Source of the DNA: Syntrophales bacterium
Lineage (GTDB): Bacteria > Desulfobacterota > Syntrophia > Syntrophales > UBA2210
Assembly: GCA_023230565.1 (NCBI GenBank)
Contig: JALNXD010000021.1
Location: forward strand, 1 to 49,413
Length of the DNA: 49,413 nucleotides
Direction of reading: 5' to 3'
This document shows, piece by piece, positions 42,224-49,413 of this stretch. A program made the translations under genes and the position numbers. Position 1 is the stretch's first letter; each line of letters begins with the position of its first letter. A model generated the notes under the pieces. The model saw only the letters and a list, made by a program, of their open reading frames with translations. It was not told where the DNA came from and searched no databases.

Positions 42224-44547
42224 CGGCCTTTCTTATCTTTTGGCATTTTCTTGATCGTTTTACATTCAGGATATCCGGTACACGCAAGGAATGGTCCGTA
42301 TCGGCCACGTCTGATGGCCATGGGTTTGCCGCATTTATCACATACTTCATCAGTCAAAACAGGATCTTGCTGTGCTGCTTTTCCTTCCTTGTTCAGCTTT
42401 TTTATATTCTTGCATTCCGGATAACCCGTGCAGCCCAGGAAATTGCCGAAGCGGCCCCGTTTCATTGCCATGGGCTTGCCGCATACTTCACACACCTCTT
42501 CAGTTGCCGGAGCCGGCTGCGCCACTATTTTGCCGTTTTCATCGACTCCGGCATTTAAAGTATATTTGCATTCCGGGTATCCTGAACAGGCAAGAAACTG
42601 TCCGTATCGGCCTTCTTTCACAATCATGGTTTTTCCGCATTTGGCACATGAAATATCAGTCATTTGAGCTTCCACGTGCTGTACGTTTCCGTTTTCGTCA
42701 TGGGTGAAGTTCTTCGTGTTCTTGCAATCGGGATAATTTGAACACGCGAGGAACCGGCCGTTTTTTCCCCATTTTATCACCATAGTGCTGCCGCACTTTT
42801 CACATAGTATATCTGTTGCAATTTCTTCCCGTTTCAGATTCCGCATGGACTCCTTGGCCCTGGAAAGCTCCGATTCAAAGGATGTATAAAAATCTTTTAA
42901 GGTATTCTTCCTGGTAACAGATCCTTCTTCGATTCTGTCAAGCTGGTCTTCCATGGACGCGGTAAATTTTACGTCCAGGATATTCGGAAAATTCTCAATA
43001 AGCAGATCAGTAACGACCGTGCCGAGATCGGTCGGATAAAACCGTCTTTCTTTAAGAGTGACATAGTCACGGTCCTGTATAGTGCTCAAAATCGAGGCAT
43101 AGGTACTCGGCCTTCCTATGCCCTTTTCTTCGAGTTCCCTTACAAGTGAAGCCTCGGTAAATCGGGGAGGAGGCTGAGTAAAATTTTGCTGGGAATCGTA
43201 AGAGAGGAGCGTAAGTGCATCTTTCACTTTAATAGTGGGTAAGGGTGTTCCTACTTCATTAGTATCGGAAGGCTCTTCGTACGTGTCCATATAAAGAATG
43301 GTGAACCCCGGATATTTCATTACCGAACCTTGCGCGCGGAAGAGATAAGGTCCTGCCGCAATATCGATTGTTTTTCTGTCAAAGACGGCAGGATTCATTT
43401 GGGAGGCGATAAAACGGTTCCATATCAACTGATACAGGCGGAACTCGTCTTTCGAAAGAAATGATTCTATTTCTTTCGGCGGGTAGGAGATCGACGCCGG
43501 CCGTATCGCTTCGTGTGCATCCTGTGATTTTCCCGACGCTTTAAACGCCCTGGCTTTTGGAGGAAGGAAATCGCTTCCATACACAGTATTGATAAAGGCT
43601 CTCGCATCATCTACAGCCTCTTTTGCAACCCGCACTGAATCAGTTCTCATATATGTAATAAGACCGATCGATCCTTCTGATCCAAGTTCAATTCCTTCAT
43701 ATAATTTCTGTGCCAGCCGCATGGTTTTTTTTGCGGAAAACCTGAACCTTCGTGAGGCCTCCTGCTGCAGTTTGCTTGTCGTAAAAGGGGGTGAAGGATG
43801 TCTTTTTATCTCTTTTTCTTCAACCGATTCGACAATAAAATCACTTTTTTCAATAAATGCTACAATATTTTTTGCTTCTTCTTCTGAAGCCACTGTTTTC
43901 TTTTTGCCGTCAATTTTAAAAAGCTTTGCCTCCACCGCCGGGGGCGTATCACCTTCCAGGCGGACTGTTATATTCCAATATTCAACAGGCACAAAGGCGG
44001 CAATTTCGCGTTCGCGTTCACATATAATCCTTACCGCCACAGATTGAACCCTGCCTGCGCTGAGGCCTCGTTTTACTTTTTCCCAGAGAATAGGGCTAAT
44101 TTGGTATCCCACGAGCCGATCCAGAATCCTGCGAGTCTGCTGTGCTTCATATTTGTTTTCATCAAGAGGAAGCGGATTCTTAAGCGCGCCAATAACTGTA
44201 TTTCTGGTCAGGTCATTAAAAAGCACTCGATAAATTTTTTTATCTTTTCTATCGATCTCTTCAGCAATGTGCCAGGCAATGGCCTCTCCTTCCCGGTCAG
44301 GATCGGGAGCAAGGAAAATTTCATCGGCTGCTTTTGCTGCTTTTTTCAACTCCGAAATCGTTTTTTTGCGGTCGGTGATAACTTGATATGTCGGGCTGAA
44401 ATCATTTTCGATATCAATTCCCAACTTGCTTTTAGGAAGATCCTTGACATGCCCTACTGTTGCCTTTACATCAAAATCCTGGCCCAGATATTTTTTTATC
44501 GTTTTTATTTTAGTTGGTGATTCGACTACTATCAGAGAAGAGGACAT
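42220..44547 (-). CDS. topA: DNA topoisomerase I with four zinc-finger repeats
   Basis: A 775-residue type IA topoisomerase. The Toprim domain is at 1-140 (VVESPTKIKTIKKYL; acidic triad DPDREGEA near residue 88). The central gate domain has the active-site Tyr in GLITYMRTDS near residue 298. The C-terminus (about 585-775) carries four C4 zinc ribbons: CEKCGSTM, CAKCGKTM, CEVCGKPM and CDKCGKPM, each followed by a CxxYPxCK half. It relaxes negative supercoils. Four tandem ribbons with a short lysine-rich end is within the range seen in this family. Confidence 0.97.
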   Translation of the reverse strand: MSSSLIVVESPTKIKTIKKYLGQDFDVKATVGHVKDLPKSKLGIDIENDFSPTYQVITDRKKTISELKKAAKAADEIFLAPDPDREGEAIAWHIAEEIDRKDKKIYRVLFNDLTRNTVIGALKNPLPLDENKYEAQQTRRILDRLVGYQISPILWEKVKRGLSAGRVQSVAVRIICEREREIAAFVPVEYWNITVRLEGDTPPAVEAKLFKIDGKKKTVASEEEAKNIVAFIEKSDFIVESVEEKEIKRHPSPPFTTSKLQQEASRRFRFSAKKTMRLAQKLYEGIELGSEGSIGLITYMRTDSVRVAKEAVDDARAFINTVYGSDFLPPKARAFKASGKSQDAHEAIRPASISYPPKEIESFLSKDEFRLYQLIWNRFIASQMNPAVFDRKTIDIAAGPYLFRAQGSVMKYPGFTILYMDTYEEPSDTNEVGTPLPTIKVKDALTLLSYDSQQNFTQPPPRFTEASLVRELEEKGIGRPSTYASILSTIQDRDYVTLKERRFYPTDLGTVVTDLLIENFPNILDVKFTASMEDQLDRIEEGSVTRKNTLKDFYTSFESELSRAKESMRNLKREEIATDILCEKCGSTMVIKWGKNGRFLACSNYPDCKNTKNFTHDENGNVQHVEAQMTDISCAKCGKTMIVKEGRYGQFLACSGYPECKYTLNAGVDENGKIVAQPAPATEEVCEVCGKPMAMKRGRFGNFLGCTGYPECKNIKKLNKEGKAAQQDPVLTDEVCDKCGKPMAIRRGRYGPFLACTGYPECKTIKKMPKDKKGR

Positions 44548-44598
44548 ATATTCCTGCTCCTTTTATGTATTACCGGACTTTAAATGTAATCTTCATTA

Positions 44599-45708
44599 TT
44601 ACAGTTTTAGCCTGAAGTACCTGCCGGGCAGCTGTTCGATACAGCCTTTGACTTCAAGCTTTAATAATATATCCAATAATTCCTGGACGGCAACCCCCGA
44701 TTTTACTATGAGGGTATCGATGTGAATCGGTCTTTCAGAAATGTGCCCGATTACAAGCTTTTCTGAAGGATGAAAATTTTTCGTCGTGGCCGTAGTCTTC
44801 CCGGGATTTTGCCCAGTGTCGTTATCGGAGAAATCTATCTGCGGCAGAATTTCATCCAGAATATCGTAGATATTTTGTACAAGCTTGGCCCCGTCTTTAA
44901 TAAGCTTATTCGTTCCCTTCGAAACAACTGAATCGATGCTTCCAGGAATTGCAAAAACTTCCCGTCCCTGTTCAAGTGCTATTCTCGCCGTAATCAAAGA
45001 GCCGCTTTTCTCAGCGGCTTCGGCCACTATCACTCCCAGTGAAGTCCCGCTGATGATGCGATTGCGCCTGGGAAAGTGTTGCCCTTTAGGGCTGGTTCCA
45101 AAGGGATGTTCCGTTATGACAGCTCCATTCGCGATAATTTTTTCAAATAATTTTTTATTTTCAGGTGGATAAATAATATCAATTCCGGAGCCGAGAACAG
45201 CTGTCGTTCTTCCCTTTGCTGCGAGAGCGCCGGTATGGGCTGCCGAATCTATCCCTCTTGCCATTCCGCTTACCACAGTGAGGCCTTTTACGGCAAGCTC
45301 TCGGGAAAGTTTATCCGTGAGATACATGCCATGTGCCGATGCATTCCGGGATCCCACAATTGCGATATTAAGATCCTTTGAATGTAAGTCACCTTTCACG
45401 TAAAGAAGAGGGGGGGGATCGTATATGTGACGGAGAAGTTGCGGATATTCATCGTCCCATGCTGTAATCAAAGAAACATTCATCATGCGGGCTGATTCAT
45501 ATTCCCTCTCCACTCGACTCCATTCACTGAAAGATTTTATACGTGTCTCAATGCCTGAAGTCACCCCTCGTATTTTTGAAAGGTCGCACGACGATTGAAA
45601 AACTGCTGATGGTGAACCTGCCGAAGCGATAAGTCTGTTAATAATTACAGGTCCTATTTCGTCTATAATAGTAAGCGCGATAAGATGTTTCAGCTCTTCG
45701 TAACGCAT
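44599..45708 (-). CDS. dprA: DNA processing protein DprA
   Basis: A 369-residue DprA/Smf protein. An N-terminal helix-hairpin-helix region (about 1-65) precedes the Rossmann-like core: IVGSRNASAHGM near 115, SGMARGIDSAAHTGAL near 146-161, AVLGSGIDIIYPPEN near 168-182, and GTSLGVIVAEAAEKSGSLITAR (ends GTSLGVIV and SGSLITAR). A C-terminal winged helix (about 310-365) is present. It loads RecA on incoming single-stranded DNA. The start at 45708 has better spacing to AGGA than the ATG at 45714. It leads the dprA-topA-trmFO set. Confidence 0.95.
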   Translation of the reverse strand: MRYEELKHLIALTIIDEIGPVIINRLIASAGSPSAVFQSSCDLSKIRGVTSGIETRIKSFSEWSRVEREYESARMMNVSLITAWDDEYPQLLRHIYDPPPLLYVKGDLHSKDLNIAIVGSRNASAHGMYLTDKLSRELAVKGLTVVSGMARGIDSAAHTGALAAKGRTTAVLGSGIDIIYPPENKKLFEKIIANGAVITEHPFGTSPKGQHFPRRNRIISGTSLGVIVAEAAEKSGSLITARIALEQGREVFAIPGSIDSVVSKGTNKLIKDGAKLVQNIYDILDEILPQIDFSDNDTGQNPGKTTATTKNFHPSEKLVIGHISERPIHIDTLIVKSGVAVQELLDILLKLEVKGCIEQLPGRYFRLKL

Positions 45709-45714
45709 TTGCAT

Positions 45715-46040
45715 ATCCTGGAAAAAAGATGAAGATCGCGCATATGGCGATCAGCGGATTCGGAGGACGGAAAAGTCTTATCTCCTTTGCCTGATTATGA
45801 ACAGTAAGACTTTAAAGGCAGTTTCCGATCAGTGAATGGAACTATAATGATGCAGCAAAGACCTGTCAAGATATTTTGACCTTTTCTTGACAAGCGGAAA
45901 TCCTTATACTAGAAGACAGGCTTATTGATTACACAATCTTAAAAAGTAATTTGAATTCTCGCTGAAACGAATAATTTAAAAGGCTTTACTAATATCATAA
46001 TAAAACGGACGCAGCTAACCTGTGCTTTTATGGTGAATGC
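45715..46040. other. Divergent intergenic region, dprA and secreted protein
   Basis: This 326-bp gap contains a TTGACA box (near 45893) in the sequence TTTTCTTGACAAGC, followed 17 bp later by TAGAAG. It is a possible plus-strand promoter about 130 bp before the secreted-protein gene. No gene, RNA or repeat is otherwise visible. Confidence 0.4.
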
Positions 46041-48953
46041 ATGATCTCTAATAAAGTAAGGGTGATCGTCATTACGTTGGTTATCACATTATTCATATCG
46101 GGATATTTTACAGCCGCTTTCGGGCAGGAAAAAAACGAGATATTTTCGGTGACTCCAAAGAAACTGAATTTCGGAATAAAGGAAATTAATGCTGTAACGC
46201 CATTGAAATTGTGCATCGAATCAAAAGACACCTACGGAAGCGCCTGGACGGCAGCGGTTTCCAGACCGTGGATTATTTTAGATAAAAAATTCGGGTATGC
46301 AGATGAAGTAGAATCATGCCTCACCATTAGTGTTGATAAAGAATCAACTCTTCCGGGTCGGAATGTTGGCAGGGTTATCGTATACTGTGGCAATAGCGTT
46401 ACGTCAGTTCCCGTTGAAGTAACGATTAAAGATAATCCGAATGATTCACTTCCGAAACAACTGAGGAAATTGGAACTGAGACCATCCATAATCGATGCTC
46501 TTCCTTCCGGCAGGAAAAAAATCGTGCAGGTATTCGGGATTTCGAACGACGGCTCGGAAGTCAATGTAAGTAATGAAGCGCAATGGATAAGCAAAAACGA
46601 AAATATCGCAGAATTCATCGAAAGTGGGCTTTTAGTGGGAAAAAAGGCCGGCGTGACGGAAGTGCATGCCGCCTTCGGGGATTTAAAGAGTCTTCCAGTT
46701 CCTGTCAAAGTTGAAAACGGCAGCGATTCCTTTATCAAAGTTTCTTCAGAAAATTCCGGGCTTGGACGCATCGAGAATTTTTCCACGAAGAGCCTGAAAA
46801 TAAGAATAGACAGTTATGGAAAATATCCCGTTCAATGGACGGTGCAATGTACGGAGCCGTGGCTTTACATAACCGGAAAGGATTTCAAAAGTGATATTGC
46901 AAATAATGCAATATCAGGAATTGAAAAAAAACCATCTGCGCCGGAATCGCAAAAAGATTTTTTTCGTCTTTATTCCGGGACAGGGAAAGGCAGCCGTACA
47001 TTTTCCGTTATAGTGGATGCCGGAGGACTTTCTGCTGGTGAACATGAAGGACATGTACTCATAAAATCACCCGGAGGCGACGAGGTCATACCGGTATCCT
47101 GCACAGTTGCAACACTCGAAGCAATAAAGCTTTTCCCCGCTTTTGCGAATATTCCGGCCGGGGAAAGGCGCCTCTTCAGTGCTGCCGGATTGCTATCCGA
47201 CGGAAGCAGAGTTGATATGTCTGAAACTTCCGAAGGGCGATGGATCTTAAGTGATCCATCAATAGGGGCTTTTATGAGGCATAAACCGGTTTTTGTCGCA
47301 AAAAAGCCTGGCATTACTGAGATAGTGTACGCATCGAAAGAAATTGAAAGCCAGAAGGCATTTGTGATAGTAAGTCCGGCTGACGACATGCCTACACTGC
47401 GTCTGACACCGCAAGAAATCGATTTGGGTAAAATAGGTCCCGGAGAGATGTCCAAGGGTCAAGTCATACTTGAAAAAGTAGGTTCAGGAAGATTGAATTG
47501 GCATGCAGGGTTTTTGGAAAACTGGGATCATAATTATGAAAAAAAGCTAACTGGGTACATTGAAGGTCCATCGAATTCGATAGAAATTTCCGTCCGGTCT
47601 CTTGATGAACAAGATAAAAGCGGCAATTATGAAGATCTGTTTCCGATTCAGTTGGAAATTAAAAATGGTAACAATATAAACATATTTAAAAAATTTCTGA
47701 TGGCAGGCAGATACAGAGATTCAATAAAGTTATACTTTAACGATGAATTCAGAACACTTTTTATTGCATACGAAATTTCAACCGAGGAGTACCGTCCTTC
47801 TATTGAAGTGACCCCGCTTGGACTAGATTTGGGGGAGGTAGAAGAAGGAAATAGATATATTAAGAGAATACGCATACGGAATGACGGGAAATCGCTCTTG
47901 AGTTGGAATGTGAAGCGACAGAATACAATGCGATCATTTTATGGTCTTGCCTTGCCGAATGGAAGGTATGTATCTTTCGTCAATGGCAGTCTGGATGTCA
48001 ATGAATCATACAGAACGCCCCTGTCCGTATCGCATACGCTCGATATCTGGGGCAGATGGTATAATTATCAGGGCCTTCCCTACAGCAGCGGGGAAGGGGA
48101 TGTCCTTAACTACACTTTCAGCGGAACGGGAATAGCGCTATTCTTTTGGAAACGAATAGACGGAGGTCTCATAAGAGCATATGTCGATGACAGGTTTATA
48201 ACTGAAATAGATTGTACTGCCAGGCAAAAGGAGCGAGTGGAATGCCTCATTGCGGAGGGGCTGGAAGACGGCAGGCATTCGCTTAAATTAATAGCACAAG
48301 GGGATGGTGCAGTTATCGTTGAGGGCGTAAGGATATCAGGCAAGAAATGCAGCAGAGGGTATCGAAAAACAATTACTCTTTCACCGGATAAGGGCACTAC
48401 AAAAGGAGAATCCGATTATGTGACGGTTGCCATCGACCCTTCAGGTTTGCAGCCAGGATGCTATTCAGATTGCCTTCTTTTCGATTCTGACGGAGGAAAG
48501 AAGATTGTAGAGATTTCTTTTGATGTCATTGAAAAAAATGTGAGCGGCCTTATTAAAATAGTAACGTTCATGAATGATAAAGAATGTATTTTAGTTCCGG
48601 AAAATGCAACTGAAAATGGAAAAGTCCCTTTCGGGTATGAAAAAAAAGGCGTTTCTTTTATGTTGTTTGAAAAGGGAACGCCAGGAACAACGGAATTTTA
48701 TGAATGGCACAATCCGGTTATAAAAGATCGGTTTTATACAGCCGAAAAGACGAAAGTAAAAATACTTTCAGATGATTATTCTTTAGAAGGATCCATAGGT
48801 AATATAGCTGTTGTTCCTCTGCCGGAAACAAGAGAACTTTACCGGTTTTACAACCCTGAATTAAAACGCTTCGCTTTCACAACAGAACTGAAAATGAACC
48901 ATTTTGTGGAAAAAGGATATAAGTATGACGGAATTGCAGGATATGTCAGATAA
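46041..48953 (+). CDS. Large secreted multi-domain protein with Ig-like and DUF5648-like modules
   Basis: A 970-residue exported protein with a signal peptide (hydrophobic about 8-28, cleavage near AAFGQ). Modules in order: an ASPM/BACON-like beta-sandwich (about 33-140, with LNFGIKEI), a Big_2-like domain (about 143-224), a second BACON-like domain (about 230-357), a second Big_2-like domain (about 361-446), two more sandwiches starting LRLTPQEIDLG (about 453) and IEVTPLGLDLGEV (about 587), and a carbohydrate-binding-like jelly-roll (about 634-763). Two C-terminal repeats with FYEWHNP...FYTAEK (about 886) and LYRFYNPELKRFAFTTE (about 933) match DUF5648. There is no membrane anchor. It probably binds surface or extracellular glycans; the role is unknown. 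Confidence 0.75.
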   Translation: MISNKVRVIVITLVITLFISGYFTAAFGQEKNEIFSVTPKKLNFGIKEINAVTPLKLCIESKDTYGSAWTAAVSRPWIILDKKFGYADEVESCLTISVDKESTLPGRNVGRVIVYCGNSVTSVPVEVTIKDNPNDSLPKQLRKLELRPSIIDALPSGRKKIVQVFGISNDGSEVNVSNEAQWISKNENIAEFIESGLLVGKKAGVTEVHAAFGDLKSLPVPVKVENGSDSFIKVSSENSGLGRIENFSTKSLKIRIDSYGKYPVQWTVQCTEPWLYITGKDFKSDIANNAISGIEKKPSAPESQKDFFRLYSGTGKGSRTFSVIVDAGGLSAGEHEGHVLIKSPGGDEVIPVSCTVATLEAIKLFPAFANIPAGERRLFSAAGLLSDGSRVDMSETSEGRWILSDPSIGAFMRHKPVFVAKKPGITEIVYASKEIESQKAFVIVSPADDMPTLRLTPQEIDLGKIGPGEMSKGQVILEKVGSGRLNWHAGFLENWDHNYEKKLTGYIEGPSNSIEISVRSLDEQDKSGNYEDLFPIQLEIKNGNNINIFKKFLMAGRYRDSIKLYFNDEFRTLFIAYEISTEEYRPSIEVTPLGLDLGEVEEGNRYIKRIRIRNDGKSLLSWNVKRQNTMRSFYGLALPNGRYVSFVNGSLDVNESYRTPLSVSHTLDIWGRWYNYQGLPYSSGEGDVLNYTFSGTGIALFFWKRIDGGLIRAYVDDRFITEIDCTARQKERVECLIAEGLEDGRHSLKLIAQGDGAVIVEGVRISGKKCSRGYRKTITLSPDKGTTKGESDYVTVAIDPSGLQPGCYSDCLLFDSDGGKKIVEISFDVIEKNVSGLIKIVTFMNDKECILVPENATENGKVPFGYEKKGVSFMLFEKGTPGTTEFYEWHNPVIKDRFYTAEKTKVKILSDDYSLEGSIGNIAVVPLPETRELYRFYNPELKRFAFTTELKMNHFVEKGYKYDGIAGYVR

Positions 48954-49026
48954 TGGAAATAATGTAGATCTTTCAACTTGACAATTTTATGCTGAGCGGT
49001 TACTTATGACCGTTCATCAGATATGT

Positions 49027-49103
<77 letters not shown>

Positions 49104-49110
49104 TAAAATC

Positions 49111-49148
49111 AAGACCTTACGTCACTTTTCGATGTAAGGTCTTTTTGT
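49111..49148 (+). terminator. Rho-independent terminator of tRNA-Arg
   Basis: AAGACCTTAC (49111-49120) pairs perfectly with GTAAGGTCTT (49134-49143) around a 13-nt loop, followed by a T-run. Confidence 0.85.
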
Positions 49149-49157
49149 TTATGGCTC

Positions 49158-49179
49158 CATGTAGCCACCATGTAGCCAC
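49158..49179. repeat. Tandem 11-bp repeat after tRNA-Arg terminator
   Basis: CATGTAGCCAC is present twice in a row (49158-49168, 49169-49179), between the tRNA terminator and the first TGGGTCA of the insertion sequence. On the minus strand it encodes a Met-Val-Ala-Thr-Trp-like peptide that may be the relic tail of an integrase. Confidence 0.45.
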
Positions 49180-49181
49180 CA

Positions 49182-49413
49182 TGGGTCAATGTATTTTTTA
49201 TCCTCGATCAGAAAGCAGTTCAAAATCCATTCGTTGGCTCCAGAATATGATTCCTTTCGTCAATTATCGATTTGGTCATTTTCATTTTGCTGAAAATTAT
49301 CAGCGTAAATTGACCCAGTTTTTTCATGAAAACTGACCCACCCTGGGTAGAATGCTCCCATCGATAAGGTTGGGAGGAGAGAGAGGTGATCAGTATGGAA
49401 GACTGGGTAACGA
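49182..49413 (+). mobile_element. IS21-like insertion sequence, left end (cut by window)
   Basis: Copies of the heptamer TGGGTCA or its inverse TGACCCA occur near 49182, 49311 and 49334, in the subterminal-repeat style of IS21-family ends. They are followed by a strong ribosome-binding site and the start of an istA-like frame. The exact left terminus is not certain. Confidence 0.55.
49386..49413 (+). CDS. istA: IstA-like transposase, first codons only
   Basis: Only nine codons are in the window: a GTG start at 49386 (or ATG at 49395) encoding an ISMEDWVT-like peptide, preceded by GGGAGGAG. IS21-family IstA transposases often start MEDWVTIRxL. The call rests on this start and the nearby subterminal repeats, so it is tentative. 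Confidence 0.5.

Overview
This window most likely comes from a strictly anaerobic bacterium of the Desulfobacterota (former Deltaproteobacteria), possibly a fatty-acid- or aromatic-degrading syntroph of the Syntrophus/Smithella type. The clues are paired 620-residue acyl-CoA dehydrogenases with a thiolase and an acyl-CoA ligase, an HndA/HndB/HndC-like NADH-processing flavoprotein set, B12-type radical SAM enzymes, a split glutamate formiminotransferase and a dprA-topA-trmFO locus. Taxonomy is inferred from gene content only. Base composition is moderate, with AT-rich intergenic regions.

Layout. (1) 1-7338 is the right-hand part of an integrated element. All its genes lie on the minus strand: tail tape-measure-like protein, zinc-ribbon protein, D5/P4-type primase-helicase, AlpA-like excisionase, an unknown AT-rich gene and a tyrosine integrase. 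It ends at 7295-7338 with the 3' 44 nt of a tRNA-Arg(CCU) gene followed by a tRNA-type terminator, so the right attachment site is visible. The intact tRNA should lie to the left of the window. (2) 7574-18552 holds a hybrid PAS histidine kinase, an exported M15/DUF882 peptidase, an unknown gene, and a minus-strand run smc, ftsY, PPP-type phosphatase, ftcD. (3) 18891-21802 is a two-gene operon: fatty acyl-CoA ligase, and an unusual protein joining a methyltransferase-like domain to a radical SAM domain. (4) 21976-28537 (minus) encodes a flavin-based electron-transfer module (NuoE/HndA, HndB, NuoF/HndC fused to a GltD-like domain). Upstream of it is a signalling cassette: DRTGG, RsbW-like ATPase, DRTGG, PHP, HATPase. 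No hydrogenase catalytic subunit is present. (5) 28846-34892 is a TetR-controlled beta-oxidation cluster: regulator, acyl-CoA dehydrogenase, thiolase, second acyl-CoA dehydrogenase. A palindromic operator overlaps the predicted start site. (6) 35114-39740 holds a nitrilase-family hydrolase, a DUF4070-type B12/radical SAM protein, a cyclopropane-fatty-acid synthase and a small DUF1330-like protein. (7) 39758-45714 (minus) holds mltD-like transglycosylase, trmFO, topA and dprA. (8) 46041-48953 is a large secreted beta-sandwich protein, followed by tRNA-Arg(UCU) and the start of an IS21-like insertion sequence cut by the window end.

How the parts may work together: acyl-CoA ligase and acyl-CoA dehydrogenases activate and oxidise acyl chains. 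The NuoEF/GltD-like complex would re-oxidise NAD(P)H and exchange electrons with ferredoxin or another partner encoded elsewhere. The DRTGG/ATPase/PHP cassette is the probable sensor or regulator of that redox machinery. The most unusual points are the electron-transfer flavoprotein lacking its hydrogenase partner, its multi-ATPase cassette, and the methyltransferase-radical SAM fusion coupled to the acyl-CoA ligase.
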